A DNA stretch of 46,604 bases from Terriglobales bacterium (GTDB taxonomy: Bacteria > Acidobacteriota > Terriglobia > Terriglobales > Acidobacteriaceae). Of the stretch, positions 7,996-18,695 are shown piece after piece. Position 1 is the stretch's first letter, and each line of letters opens with the position of its first letter. A program made the translations under genes and the position numbers. The DNA is taken from the NCBI GenBank assembly GCA_035937135.1, contig DASYVL010000047.1:1-46604 (forward strand). Direction: 5' to 3'. Under the pieces are notes generated by a model. That model was not told the DNA's origin. It worked only from the letters and a program-made list of their open reading frames with translations, and did not search any database.

Positions 7996-10806
7996 GTGAC
8001 CCAACGCGGGCGCGGTTCGTTCCCTCCTCTGCGGGGTCTTTTCCTGCTGGCATTGGCCCTCTTTTTCCTGCCGGGACTGGCGGCGGCGCAGGAGTTGATC
8101 CAGGAGATCCAAATCCACGGCAACCGCCGCATCCCGGCGGAGACCATCCGCGCCCGCATCTTCAGCCGCGCCGGCGACGTCTATGACGAAGCCGCCCTGC
8201 AGCGCGACTTCAACTCCCTGTGGAACACCAACTTCTTCGAGGACGTCCGCTTCGAGCGCGAGGAAGCTCCCAAGGGCTGGCGCGTCCACATCTACATCAA
8301 GGAAAAACCCACCATCCGCGCCATCGACTACAAGGGGCTGAGCTCGGTCTCGGTGAGCGACGTCCTCAACCGCTACAAAGAGCGCAAGGTCGGCCTCACG
8401 GTCGAGAACCAGTACGACCCCACCAAGATCAAGAAAGCCGAGGTGGTGCTCAAGGAACTACTCTCCGAGCACGGGCACCAGTTCGCCACCATCCGTTCCG
8501 AGGTCCGGCCCATCCCGCCGGCCTCCGTGGGTTTGACCTTCATCATCAAAGAAGGCCCCAAGGTGAAGGTGGGCAACATCAGGTTCGAGGGCAACAAGCA
8601 CATCGGGAGCAAAGAGTTGCGCCGGGCGATGAAGAACCTGAAGCCCATCGGCGTTCCCCACTCCATCTTCCTGGAAGGCATCATCCACAAAACCTACGAC
8701 GCCACCAAGCTGAACGAGGACGCGGAGCGGGTGCGCAACGCCTACCAGATGAGGGGTTACTTCAAGGCCCTGGTCGAGGAACCCAAGACCAAGGTAAAGG
8801 ACACCGGGGGGCTTCACATCCCCCTCATCCTCAAGGGCGGTGGCAAGGCGGTCGACATCACCATCCCCATCGAGGAGGGCGAGCGCTACCGCCTGGGCGG
8901 CATCACCTTCAAGGGCAACAAGGCGATCAAGGATGCCGCGCTCCTGCGTTCGCTCTTCCCCATGAAGGACGGGGACATCTTCAACACCGACAACATCCGC
9001 AAGGGCCTGGAGAATCTGCGCAAGGGCTACGGCGAACTGGGCTACATCAACTTCACCTCCGTTCCGGATACCCAGATCGACGATGACAAAAAGCTCATCC
9101 GCCTGGAGATCGACCTGGACGAGGGCAAGCCTTTCTACATCCGCCGCATCGAGTTCGTGGGCAACCAGACCACGCGGGACAAGGTCATCCGGCGCGAGCT
9201 GGCGGTGGAGGAGGGCGGCATCTTCAACGGCCGCGCCTGGGAGTTCAGCATTCTGCGCCTGAACCAGCTCGGCTACTTCGAGCAGCTCAAGCCGGAAGAG
9301 GACTCCGAACGCAGGCTCAACGAAAAGGAAGGGACCGTCGACCTGACCCTGAAGGTGAAGGAGAAAGGGAAGAACAGTGTCGGCCTCACCGGCGGCGTGA
9401 GCGGCCTCTCCGGCTCCTTCATCGGCTTGAACTACGAGACCAACAACTTCCTGGGATTGGGCGAGACCCTGCGCATCGAGGCCAACGTCGGAGACCTTGA
9501 GCGCAACGTCCTGTTCGGGTTCACCGAGCCCTACATGTTCGACCGGCCGCTGCAGTTCGGCTTCACGGTGTATGCTCGCAAGTTCAACTACAATCAGGCG
9601 CGTCAGACAGCCATTGCCCAGGGCCTTCCCCTCAACCTCCCCTCGTCCATCCTCGACCAATTGCAGAACTACAACACCTCCAGCAAGGGAGTCACCACTT
9701 CCCTCAGCTACCCCCTGAAGCGCTCGCTCAAGCGCCTGGGCCTGACCTATTCCTTGGACAGCACCTCGGTCACCGTGTTCAGCGACGCTTCGCGCAGTCT
9801 GTTCGAGCAGCTTGCCTTTCGCGGCATCGCCGGACCGGCTGCGCTCAACGGCGTCATCACCAGCAAGCTCGTTCCCACCTACTCCGTCAGCACCATTGAC
9901 AACCCGCAGCGCGCACATCGCGGACGCAGCTTGTTCGTCGGAGGCGAGATTGCGGGCCTGGGTGGCAACGTCCGCTACATCCGCCCCATCGTCGAGTTCA
10001 AGTATTTCCGCCCCATGAACAAGGACCGCAACACTCTCGGCGTCCGTTTCCAGGGCTCATTCATGACCGGATACGCCGGACGCGTGGCCCCGCCATTTCA
10101 GCGCTTCTACATCGGTGGCGACACCGACCTGCGCGGCTTCGACGTCCGCGCCGTGTCGCCTGTCGCCTTCTTGGTGGATAAAATCGACTTCCCGCTGCTG
10201 AATCCGGACGGCACCAGCGTGCCCAAGGATCCCACCAACCTGCGCCGCGGGGTCTGGACCGTTCCCATTCCCGTGAACCACCTCGTCTTCCCCGGTGGAG
10301 ATACTTCGCTCATTTCCAACATCGAGTACCGCATTCCCATCGTCGGCCCAGTGACCCTGGCGGTTTTCACTGATTTCGGCATGAACTTCATCGCCCGGCC
10401 CTCACAATTGCGGGTGAACGCCACTCAACTCGCCAGTCTCAACACCATCCCCTTTGGCTGCCCGGTCTTGGACGGCTCTTTCAACTGCGTCGGCAACGTT
10501 TCCCTCAATTTCGAGCCCAATCTCAAGGTGGTTTCGAACACCAACTTTGTTCCACGCATGTCTAGTGGCCTCGAATTGCAGATCCTGATGCCGGTGGTCA
10601 ACGCCCCCTTCCGCATCTACTACGCCTACAATCCGTTCCGCATGAACACCTCGACCCCCGCTCCCGTGCAGTTCACCCGCGACATGTTCCCGGTGGGCGG
10701 CGCCGGCGACTTCAGCTATCAGCAGGCGCTGCAAGCCTTCGGCCCCATCTACCGCCTCCGGGACCCGCGCACCACCTTCCGCTTCACCGTCAGCACCACC
10801 TTCTAG
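7996..10806 (+). CDS. bamA: outer membrane protein assembly factor BamA
   Basis: BamA is the central pore of the machine that folds beta-barrel proteins into the outer membrane. A signal peptide (hydrophobic about 14-30) ends AAA31|Q32. POTRA repeats follow up to about residue 450, visible as recurring segments such as IQEIQIHGNRRIPAETIRARI, VGNIRFEGNKHIGSKELRRA and YIRRIEFVGNQTTRDKVIRREL. The 16-strand barrel follows, with the loop-6 motif appearing as GGDTDLRGFD (usually VRGF), and the protein ends in a C-terminal Phe (FRFTVSTTF) as expected for the assembly signal. At 936 residues it is longer than E. coli BamA (810), mainly in the barrel loops. The start is GTG. skp/ompH follows, as in many diderms. 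Confidence 0.95.
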   Translation: MTQRGRGSFPPLRGLFLLALALFFLPGLAAAQELIQEIQIHGNRRIPAETIRARIFSRAGDVYDEAALQRDFNSLWNTNFFEDVRFEREEAPKGWRVHIYIKEKPTIRAIDYKGLSSVSVSDVLNRYKERKVGLTVENQYDPTKIKKAEVVLKELLSEHGHQFATIRSEVRPIPPASVGLTFIIKEGPKVKVGNIRFEGNKHIGSKELRRAMKNLKPIGVPHSIFLEGIIHKTYDATKLNEDAERVRNAYQMRGYFKALVEEPKTKVKDTGGLHIPLILKGGGKAVDITIPIEEGERYRLGGITFKGNKAIKDAALLRSLFPMKDGDIFNTDNIRKGLENLRKGYGELGYINFTSVPDTQIDDDKKLIRLEIDLDEGKPFYIRRIEFVGNQTTRDKVIRRELAVEEGGIFNGRAWEFSILRLNQLGYFEQLKPEEDSERRLNEKEGTVDLTLKVKEKGKNSVGLTGGVSGLSGSFIGLNYETNNFLGLGETLRIEANVGDLERNVLFGFTEPYMFDRPLQFGFTVYARKFNYNQARQTAIAQGLPLNLPSSILDQLQNYNTSSKGVTTSLSYPLKRSLKRLGLTYSLDSTSVTVFSDASRSLFEQLAFRGIAGPAALNGVITSKLVPTYSVSTIDNPQRAHRGRSLFVGGEIAGLGGNVRYIRPIVEFKYFRPMNKDRNTLGVRFQGSFMTGYAGRVAPPFQRFYIGGDTDLRGFDVRAVSPVAFLVDKIDFPLLNPDGTSVPKDPTNLRRGVWTVPIPVNHLVFPGGDTSLISNIEYRIPIVGPVTLAVFTDFGMNFIARPSQLRVNATQLASLNTIPFGCPVLDGSFNCVGNVSLNFEPNLKVVSNTNFVPRMSSGLELQILMPVVNAPFRIYYAYNPFRMNTSTPAPVQFTRDMFPVGGAGDFSYQQALQAFGPIYRLRDPRTTFRFTVSTTF

Positions 10807-10821
10807 CCTCCCCCGCGTGGT

Positions 10822-10851
10822 TTGACGCTCTGGCAAGAAGGCCACTATAAT
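10822..10851 (+). promoter_or_regulatory. sigma70-like promoter for skp
   Basis: TTGACG (10822-10827), an 18-nt spacer, and TATAAT (10846-10851). It gives skp its own promoter with a leader of about 90 nt, independent of bamA. Confidence 0.7.
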
Positions 10852-10949
10852 CCTTGTTAGTCCGCTGGTCAGGAGCGCTTTCCGCCGGTCTTCTGGCGCC
10901 GGCTTTCGGCAGCCCGGACAGGATTCCCTTAAGGAGTACACCCAATCTC

Positions 10950-11603
10950 ATGAAACACAAGTTCGCACCGTACATGCTGGCGCTGTTTGTGGCGATTTCC
11001 TTCACCGCGCTGGCTCAGACCGCCAGGCCGGCTGCCCCTCCCCCGGCTCCTGCCGGACCGCCGCCCACCAAGCTGGGTATCATTAACATCGAGCTGGCCA
11101 TCGTCGGCAGCAACGAGGGTCAGCGCGACTTCGCCGCCCTGCAGAAGCGCTTCGAGCCCAAGCAGAACGAGCTTCAAGCCCTGGGCAAGGAAGTGGACGA
11201 CCTCAAGAAACAGCTCAATACCCAGGGGGACAAGCTGAACGACGACGCTCGCGCCGGCCTAGTGAAGAGCATCGAGCTGAAGCAGAAGAATCTTCAGCGT
11301 TCGCTCGAGGACGCCCAGACCGACTTCCAGAACCAGCAGAAGGAACTGGCCAACCAGATCGGGCGCAAGATGCTGGGGGTCCTGGATAAGTACGCCAAGG
11401 ACCGTAGCTTCGCCGTCATCCTGGACGTCTCCAACCCTCAGAGCGGAGTGCTGTGGGCCGGAGCTTCGACGGACGTGACCAAGGACATCGTGGACGCCTA
11501 CAACGCCCAGTCGGGCGTGCCGCCGCCACCTGCCCCGGCCGCTGGAGCCTCAGGGGCCGCTCGCCGGCCGACCACCACTCCTCCTTCCACCAAACCCAAC
11601 TAG
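10950..11603 (+). CDS. skp: periplasmic chaperone Skp/OmpH family
   Basis: Skp-like chaperones hold unfolded outer-membrane proteins in the periplasm and hand them to BamA, encoded directly upstream. The 217-residue product has a signal peptide (hydrophobic 6-22, ending ALA|Q), a Pro/Ala-rich linker, a core strand KLGIINIELAI, a long coiled-coil (about 55-150) rich in Lys, Gln and Glu that would form the tentacle helices, and a closing strand FAVILDVSNPQSGVLWA. A Pro/Thr-rich tail follows. The ATG at 10950 is preceded by AAGGAG at 10931-10936, a slightly long spacing. The in-frame start at 10854 is rejected because it would precede the signal peptide with unrelated sequence. Confidence 0.88.
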   Translation: MKHKFAPYMLALFVAISFTALAQTARPAAPPPAPAGPPPTKLGIINIELAIVGSNEGQRDFAALQKRFEPKQNELQALGKEVDDLKKQLNTQGDKLNDDARAGLVKSIELKQKNLQRSLEDAQTDFQNQQKELANQIGRKMLGVLDKYAKDRSFAVILDVSNPQSGVLWAGASTDVTKDIVDAYNAQSGVPPPPAPAAGASGAARRPTTTPPSTKPN

Positions 11604-11626
11604 ATTCCAGTAATAGCGAATTCTCC

Positions 11627-11657
11627 GGGCCGCCTTCGAGCGGCCCGATTCGTTCTT
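11627..11657 (+). terminator. probable terminator after skp
   Basis: GGGCCGC (11627-11633) pairs with GCGGCCC (11640-11646) around CTTCGA, followed by the modest T-rich GATTCGTTCTT. Confidence 0.6.
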
Positions 11658-11735
11658 GGGAGGTCTTCCCTCCGCCCGCCCGGGCGCCGCCCACAACCGC
11701 CGCGGTGTCTAAGTCAACATCACCGGAGGCGCGCC

Positions 11736-12454
11736 ATGTTTGCGGAGAGCCTGCTTGAGTCTGCTGGCGGTGTGAGAACCAACCAGCGTTGGACCGTGCT
11801 TTTCTCACTTGCCCTGCAGGCGCGTTCATCAGTCTTCTGGTCTTGATCCCACTGCTCCAGAACCAGGGCCTTCCGCGCGCGTTATGGACCTCCACCGTCG
11901 CCACATCGGTTCCTCCGCCACCTCGCGGCGTGCCGAATCCCGGACACAATGCTGCAGGTCGCAGGCCTCCCCACGCCGTCAACCTGGTCTTGATGCCGCC
12001 GAGAACCATCCCGACAAGCACCGACCGGACTCCCGACGCGCAGGGCCCGAACACCGGCGGGACCGGCCCGGACTTGCCACAGGGTCTGCCGAACGGCGTG
12101 GAGCACTCCACCGGTCCGCTGCTCGATGCGCCTGCGGTTACGCCCCGCCCGGCGGCGCCTCCGCCGCCGCGCCACCCCTCCATCGTGACCGAAGGCAACG
12201 TGATCTACAGGGTCCTGCCGGTGTATCCGCCGATTGCAAAGCAGATCGGAGCCCAGGGGCCGGTGGTCTTGCACGCCGTGATCGGAGCCGATGGAGCGGT
12301 CCAGAACCTTCGCGTCGTCAGCAGCGCGCATCCCACGCTCAACGACGCAGCGCTCGCGGCCGTCGCGCAGTGGCGCTTCCGCCCCTATCTGCTGAACGGC
12401 GTTCCGGTTGAGGTCGAGGCCCAGATTACGGTGAACTTCATCATGTCTCACTAA
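11736..12454 (+). pseudogene. TonB-family protein with a frameshift near its membrane helix
   Basis: TonB proteins transmit proton-motive force to outer-membrane receptors. The start at 11736 has an ideal ribosome-binding site (GGAGG 11725-11729) and encodes MFAESLLESAGG followed by a hydrophobic segment, typical of acidobacterial TonB N-termini. That frame stops soon after 11815. The rest of the membrane helix (FISLLVLIPLL), the Pro-rich linker and a complete TonB C-terminal domain (YPPIAKQIGAQGPVVLHAVI, then AVAQWRFRPYLLNG) continue in the other frame to 12454. Removing one CG from the GCGCG at about 11820 restores a continuous helix. This is either a recent mutation, a phase-variable site or a sequencing error. 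A TTG at 11789 would give a 221-residue in-frame product lacking the proper N-terminus. Confidence 0.75.
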
Positions 12455-12686
12455 ACCCGCCCGGCAATTTGCTTTCCTCGGGCTGTGGAAAATCTGTGGA
12501 ATTCTCTGGATTGCCGCCCACCTGACCCGAACCGCACCGTAAACCGCAAACTGTGCGATAACTCATTGTAGATAAACTACTTAGCTGATATATAACCGTG
12601 CGCTGCCGGGGTTTCGAGCCACCGGGAGACCTACGGAGTTTTTGCACAGTTAACGCAGCACGTTGGCGACCAGGGCGGCCGCTCCG
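12455..12686. other. AT-richer intergenic region, no gene seen
   Basis: The gap between converging tonB and lepA has an unusually AT-rich core (about 12555-12600, including TGATATATAACC). A short GTTTCGAG stretch at about 12609 resembles a tRNA T-loop, but no cloverleaf can be built. I see no convincing ORF or terminator here. Confidence 0.4.
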
Positions 12687-14492
<1,806 letters not shown>

Positions 14493-14546
14493 AGGCGGCA
14501 GGAACTGCGCGGGTAGTCTTCGATTCTAACATCCGCTTTTGATTTG

Positions 14547-14576
14547 CATTCCGAGCGCAGCGAGGAAGCCCTCTGC
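14547..14576. repeat. dispersed intergenic repeat (ATTCCGAGCG type)
   Basis: CATTCCGAGCGCAGCGAGG followed by AAGCCCTCTGC. It resembles the GTCATCCTGAGCGA element at 4775 and 23075. It lies between the divergent lepA and amidohydrolase starts, directly upstream of the latter's -10 box. Confidence 0.5.
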
Positions 14577-14592
14577 TTTACAATTCCACCCC

Positions 14593-16017
14593 ATGAAGAA
14601 GCTGCTGCTGTTCTGCCTCCTCTCGGCCATGGCCGCCGCCCAGACGCTCTCGCCCGCGGTCCGCGAGTACGTGAAGATTGACTCGCCGGTCGTCGCTCTC
14701 ACCCACGTCCGCGTCATTGACGGCACCGGCGCACCTGCGAAAGAAGACCAGACCGTGGTCCTCGCCAGCGGATGGATCCAATCTGTCGGCGGCCCCGTCC
14801 CGGCCGACGCCAAGGTCCTCGACCTCGCCGGCCGCACCGTTCTGCCCGGCATGGTGATGGTGCACGAGCACCTGTTCTATCCCGCGGGCGGCGCCGTCTT
14901 CCACGAGATGGCGTACAGCTTCCCGCGGCTCTACCTGGCCGCCGGCGTCACCACCATCCGCACCGGCGGCAGCATCGAGCCTTACACCGACCTCGAGATC
15001 AAGAAGCTCATCGACGCGGGCCAAACGCCCGGCCCCAAGATGCACGTCACCGGGCCCTACCTCGAAGGCAAGGGCTCGTTCACGCCGCAGATGCACGCCA
15101 TTCCTGACCCTGACGACGCGCGCCGCACGGTGAACTTCTGGGCCGACCAGGGCGCCACCTCGTTCAAGGCCTACAACTTCATCACGCGCGACGAGTTGAA
15201 GGCGGCCATTGACGCCGCCCACGCTCGCGGCTTCAAGGTCACCGGACATCTCTGCTCCATCGGCTTCCGCGAAGCCGCCGAGCTGGGCATCGACGACCTG
15301 GAACACGGCTTGGTGGTGGACACCGAGTTCTTTCCCGAGAAGAAGCCCGACCAGTGCCCCAATCCGACCAAAGCGGTCGTCCATTTGACCAGCATGGAAG
15401 TCGCCGGGCCGGAGATCCAGCAAACCATCCGCACGCTGGTCGAAAAAAAGGTGGCAGTCACCTCCACCCTGCCGGTCTTCGAGATGTTCGTCCCCGGCCG
15501 CGCGGCGACGCCGCAGCGCGTGCTCGACGCTATGAGCGAGAATGCCCGCGTCAGCTTCCTCACCTCGCGCGCCCGCCTGGACGACGCCGCCCGCAACCAG
15601 CAGCGCTATGGCCGGCCGGACTCCCCGTGGACCAAGGCCTTCCGCATGGAAATGGAGTTCGAGTACGCCTTCGCCAAAGCCGGCGGGCTGCTCATCGCGG
15701 GGGTCGATCCCACCGGCAACGGCGGCGCGCTGCCCGGCTTCGGTGATCAGCGCCAGGTCGAGCTGCTGGTCGAGGCCGGCTTCACCCCGCTCGAGGCCAT
15801 CAAGATCTGTACCTGGAATGGCTCGCAATTCCTCGGCGTCGCCGACCGGGTGGGCTCGATCGCTCCCGGCAAGGCCGCCGACCTCATCGTGGTGAAGGGC
15901 GACCCGGGCAAGAACATCGCCGACATCGAGAACGTGGAGATCGTCTTCAAGGACGGCGTCGGCTACGACTCGGAAAAGCTCATCCAGTCGGTGCGCGGGC
16001 TGGTGGGAATCCGCTGA
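14593..16017 (+). CDS. secreted amidohydrolase family protein
   Basis: A metal-dependent hydrolase of the imidazolonepropionase/prolidase-like amidohydrolase branch. It has 474 residues with a signal peptide (MKKLLLFCLLSAMAAA|Q), so it should be periplasmic. The metal-binding HxH of the first barrel strand appears as H91-E-H93 (MVMVHEHLF). Later ligand strands are VTGHLC and DDLEHGL, and the late Asp strand lies around IAGVDPTG. The C-terminal KAADLIVVKGDP segment is typical of the second beta domain. The substrate is unknown. The ATG at 14593 is supported by the signal peptide and by TACAAT (14579-14584) ending 8 nt before it, with no Shine-Dalgarno, so it may be leaderless. Confidence 0.85.
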   Translation: MKKLLLFCLLSAMAAAQTLSPAVREYVKIDSPVVALTHVRVIDGTGAPAKEDQTVVLASGWIQSVGGPVPADAKVLDLAGRTVLPGMVMVHEHLFYPAGGAVFHEMAYSFPRLYLAAGVTTIRTGGSIEPYTDLEIKKLIDAGQTPGPKMHVTGPYLEGKGSFTPQMHAIPDPDDARRTVNFWADQGATSFKAYNFITRDELKAAIDAAHARGFKVTGHLCSIGFREAAELGIDDLEHGLVVDTEFFPEKKPDQCPNPTKAVVHLTSMEVAGPEIQQTIRTLVEKKVAVTSTLPVFEMFVPGRAATPQRVLDAMSENARVSFLTSRARLDDAARNQQRYGRPDSPWTKAFRMEMEFEYAFAKAGGLLIAGVDPTGNGGALPGFGDQRQVELLVEAGFTPLEAIKICTWNGSQFLGVADRVGSIAPGKAADLIVVKGDPGKNIADIENVEIVFKDGVGYDSEKLIQSVRGLVGIR

Positions 16018-16025
16018 AACTCCGC

Positions 16026-16607
16026 TTGAGACTTGGAACTCGAAACCCGAAACTGATCCTGGCCTCGGCTTCGCCCCGCCGCGCCGAATTGCTGCGTAAC
16101 GCCGGAATCGCTTTCACGGCGCAGGCCACCAGGATTCCCGAGCGCCGGCGGCAAGGGGAATCACCCAGGAAATTCGCCGAGCGCCTGGCGCGGGAGAAGG
16201 CGCACGCCATCCTCGCGCAGCGCCCGCGCAGTCTTGTCCTCGGCGCCGACACCATCGTGGTCGTTCGCGGCAAAGTCCTGGGCAAGCCTCGCGACCACAG
16301 CGACGCCAGGCGCATGCTGCGCCTGCTATCCGGGCGCTCTCACCAGGTCACGACAGCCGTCTGCCTCGCCGGCCCGAGCTTCGAAGACCTCCGCTCGGAG
16401 ACCACGCGGGTGACCATGCGCAAGCTGAGCCAGAAGGAGATCCGCGACTACGTCTCGAGCCGCGAGCCTAGGGACAAAGCCGGCGCCTATGCCATTCAGG
16501 GAATCGCCTCGCGCTGGATCTCACGCATCGAGGGATGCTACTTCAACGTGGTGGGCCTGCCCGTGCCCCTGGTCTACCGCATGCTCCAGGCGCACGACTG
16601 CCTCTAA
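16026..16607 (+). CDS. maf: Maf-like nucleoside triphosphate pyrophosphatase
   Basis: Maf proteins hydrolyse non-canonical or modified nucleoside triphosphates to monophosphates and are linked to septum control. The 193-residue product has the core signature LILASASPRRAELLRNAGI, the LGADTIVVV segment with the catalytic Asp, and GAYAIQGIASRWISRIEGCY near the C-terminus. The TTG start at 16026 adds about nine residues (MRLGTRNPK) encoded in a GAAACYCGAAACT-like low-complexity stretch, so the native start may lie nearer the LILASAS core. It follows the amidohydrolase by only 8 nt. Confidence 0.92.
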   Translation: MRLGTRNPKLILASASPRRAELLRNAGIAFTAQATRIPERRRQGESPRKFAERLAREKAHAILAQRPRSLVLGADTIVVVRGKVLGKPRDHSDARRMLRLLSGRSHQVTTAVCLAGPSFEDLRSETTRVTMRKLSQKEIRDYVSSREPRDKAGAYAIQGIASRWISRIEGCYFNVVGLPVPLVYRMLQAHDCL

Positions 16608-16663
16608 GTCTGGCTAAAGGAAGAAAAGCTGGAATCGGGCAGGAAAGACTCGGCGGAGCCGCG

Positions 16664-16831
16664 CTACTTCTTCTCCGGCTCTTTTTCGCCGTCTTTGACC
16701 GAGGACTTGAAGTTGCGGATGCCCTCGCCCATGCTCTTGCCCAGATTCGCCAGACGGCCCGGACCCCAGATGAGCAGGACAATGGCCAGGAGTATGAGAA
16801 TCTCGGGCAAACCCAACTTACCACCGAACAT
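16664..16831 (-). CDS. tatA: twin-arginine translocase subunit TatA/TatE
   Basis: TatA oligomers form the conduit that moves folded proteins across the inner membrane. This 55-residue protein has a short N-terminal periplasmic segment, a single membrane helix (about residues 9-22), the conserved hinge (FGPGR-type, here WGPGRLANLG) and an amphipathic helix (KSMGEGIRNFKSSV), then a charged tail ending in EKK. GGAGG lies 5 nt before the ATG, and the promoter TTGACT-N17-TAGAAT is just upstream. No TatC or TatB is nearby, as is common for split tat loci. It is shorter than E. coli TatA (89) but normal for this phylum-wide short form. Confidence 0.93.
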   Translation of the reverse strand: MFGGKLGLPEILILLAIVLLIWGPGRLANLGKSMGEGIRNFKSSVKDGEKEPEKK

Positions 16832-16850
16832 GGTGCCTCCACTGGCTCCG

Positions 16851-16879
16851 ATTCTAGGCCCTGTTTACTGAGGAGTCAA
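16851..16879 (-). promoter_or_regulatory. sigma70-like promoter for tatA
   Basis: On the minus strand TTGACT (16879-16874), a 17-nt spacer, and TAGAAT (16856-16851). The short leader carries the GGAGG ribosome-binding site of tatA. Confidence 0.7.
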
Positions 16880-16895
16880 AGGCATCCGGCTGGGG

Positions 16896-18092
16896 TCAGA
16901 TAGCTTCAATGAGTCCTGCCAGCAGCGCCGCCCGCCGCGGCAGCTCCGCGACCAGCACCGATTCGTGCTTGGCGTGCGCACCCTCGCCCACTCCTCCCAG
17001 ACCATCGAGGGTTGGGATGCCGAGGGCGGCCGTGAAGTTGCCGTCCGAGCCTCCCCCGACCGCTGCCTCCCGCAAATCCATGCCCAACGACTTGGCCACG
17101 CCCTTCGCCAGGCCGTAGAGCCGCGCCACCGCCGGGCTCCGCGGCATAGGCGGACGCTCGATCCCGCCGCTTACCTCCAGCCGGCAGCGCCCGTCGAAGG
17201 GCTTCAGGGAGCGGAACTTCCGCTCCAGAGTTCGCGCGTCGCTCGGCCGCTGGATGCGGACGTCCACCTCCGCCACCGCCTCGCCGGCGATCACGTTGGT
17301 CCGCGTCCCGCCGCGGATCACGCCCACGCTCACCGTGACTCCACGCTTCAGGTCGGTGAACTCTTCCAGGCGCGCGATCTGCCGCGCCAGCTCCGCGATG
17401 GCGCTCGCGCCCTTCTCATAGTCCAGGCCGGCGTGCGCCGCCTTCCCGGTCACCCGCACGATGTACTCGCCCACTCCCTTGCGCGAGGTCTTGACCGCTC
17501 CCTCCAGGCCATGCGCCGGTTCGCACACCAGCACCGCCGCCGACCTTCGGGCCAGGCCTTCGATGAGCGCGCGCGAGGACTCGCTGCTCACCTCTTCGTC
17601 GGAGTTCAGCAGCACGGTGACCCGGCGCTGCAGGCCGCCGCGCACCTCGCGCAGCGCCGTCAGGGCGAAGATCATCTGGGCGATACCGGACTTCATGTCG
17701 AAGACGCCCGGCCCCCATGCGCGCCCGTCACGCACCGCGAAGGGCATGGCGTCCAGCGTGCCAATCTCCCAAACCGTGTCCAGATGCCCCAGCAGCAGGA
17801 TGGGCGGGCCGCCACCGGCCTTCGCCGGAAACTCCACCTGCAGGTTGTCGCCGGCGCGCGAGTCCGGGTGGACGATGATTTGGCCGCCCACCCGCTTGAA
17901 TTCTGCGGCAACGAACTCTCCCAGCCGGTCCACCGCCGCCTTGTCGTGGCTGGGCGACTCCATCTCCACCAACTCCCGCAGCGTTTGGAGCATTACCTCC
18001 CGCTGCCGCTCCAGAAACCGGAGCAGCTCGCCCACGCCGCCCGGCTCATCCTCCGGCATCACGGCCTTACGGTTCGGAATGGACTTTTTCAT
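16896..18092 (-). CDS. M20 family metallopeptidase (glutamate carboxypeptidase-like)
   Basis: A di-zinc exopeptidase of the M20 family. The 398 residues carry the expected ligands: H103 and D105 (LLGHLDTVW), D132 (GPGVFDMKSG), the catalytic Glu pair E166/E167 (NSDEEVSSESS), E191 (CEPAHG), and a C-terminal His in GAHAKHES. The internal dimerisation domain shows the usual VTGKAAHAGLDYEKGASA. There is no signal peptide, so it is probably cytoplasmic. It resembles CPG2-type carboxypeptidases, but the actual substrate (acyl amino acid or dipeptide) cannot be told. It ends 64 nt downstream of the tatA promoter region and reads toward it; the start is divergent from fabZ. Confidence 0.88.
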   Translation of the reverse strand: MKKSIPNRKAVMPEDEPGGVGELLRFLERQREVMLQTLRELVEMESPSHDKAAVDRLGEFVAAEFKRVGGQIIVHPDSRAGDNLQVEFPAKAGGGPPILLLGHLDTVWEIGTLDAMPFAVRDGRAWGPGVFDMKSGIAQMIFALTALREVRGGLQRRVTVLLNSDEEVSSESSRALIEGLARRSAAVLVCEPAHGLEGAVKTSRKGVGEYIVRVTGKAAHAGLDYEKGASAIAELARQIARLEEFTDLKRGVTVSVGVIRGGTRTNVIAGEAVAEVDVRIQRPSDARTLERKFRSLKPFDGRCRLEVSGGIERPPMPRSPAVARLYGLAKGVAKSLGMDLREAAVGGGSDGNFTAALGIPTLDGLGGVGEGAHAKHESVLVAELPRRAALLAGLIEAI

Positions 18093-18110
18093 CGGCGCTC
18101 GCGCTCCCGC

Positions 18111-18138
18111 TTTACCTGCGCGCGGAATCCACTATAAT
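18111..18138 (+). promoter_or_regulatory. promoter of the fabZ-lpxA lipid A operon
   Basis: TTTACC (18111-18116), a 16-nt spacer, and a perfect TATAAT (18133-18138), with the fabZ ATG 28 nt further on. No clear Shine-Dalgarno precedes fabZ. Confidence 0.6.
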
Positions 18139-18166
18139 CAACCGCCTGTAAACATAGCATTTCACC

Positions 18167-18688
18167 ATGACGGAAGCCGCAAATCTCCCGGTGGAACTCT
18201 CCGAAGGCCCGGCCGACTCGACCGTGCTGGATGTCACCCAGATCCAGCGCATCCTGCCGCACCGCTATCCCTTCCTGCTGATCGACCGGGTCATCAGCCT
18301 CACGCCCAGGAAGCGCCTCGTCGCCCTGAAGAACGTTTCCGCCAACGAACCCCACTTCGCCGGACACTTCCCGGGCTACCCCATCATGCCCGGGGTGCTG
18401 ATTATCGAGGCCATCGCCCAGGCGGGCGGCACGCTGGTGCTCAGCGAGATCCCGGACCGCGAAGACAAGCTCGTGGTCTTCACCAGCATCGAGCGCGCCC
18501 GCTTCCGCAAGCCCGTGGTCCCCGGCGACCAGCTACGCATCGAGGTGGAGGTCCTGGCCTGGCGCAAAACCGCCGTGCGCATGCGGGGCACGGCCTATGT
18601 GGGCGACAAGCTGGCCTGCGAAGCCGTGGTCAGCTGCGCACTCGTGGACCGACCAGCTTCCCCCAATGCCGGGGCTCCCTCGCCGTAG
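18167..18688 (+). CDS. fabZ: 3-hydroxyacyl-ACP dehydratase FabZ
   Basis: Dehydrates (3R)-hydroxyacyl-ACP in fatty acid elongation and so competes with LpxA for hydroxyacyl-ACP. The hot-dog-fold core shows ILPHRYPFLLIDRV, the active-site His in EPHFAGHFPG (H67) and the Glu in PGVLIIEAIAQ (E81). At 173 residues it is slightly longer than usual because of an N-terminal extension of about 20 residues. It is the first gene of an lpx block; lpxA starts 7 nt after its stop, indicating co-translation. lpxC, lpxD and lpxB are not in the window. Confidence 0.95.
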   Translation: MTEAANLPVELSEGPADSTVLDVTQIQRILPHRYPFLLIDRVISLTPRKRLVALKNVSANEPHFAGHFPGYPIMPGVLIIEAIAQAGGTLVLSEIPDREDKLVVFTSIERARFRKPVVPGDQLRIEVEVLAWRKTAVRMRGTAYVGDKLACEAVVSCALVDRPASPNAGAPSP

Positions 18689-18695
18689 CTCCCGC

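Noticed and set aside
12600-12640. tRNA-like T-loop (GTTTCGAG)
   Set aside because: No acceptor, D or anticodon arm can be paired around it on either strand.
12441-12647. 68-codon minus-strand ORF between tonB and lepA
   Set aside because: No ribosome-binding site, no recognisable domain, and it overlaps the tonB end.
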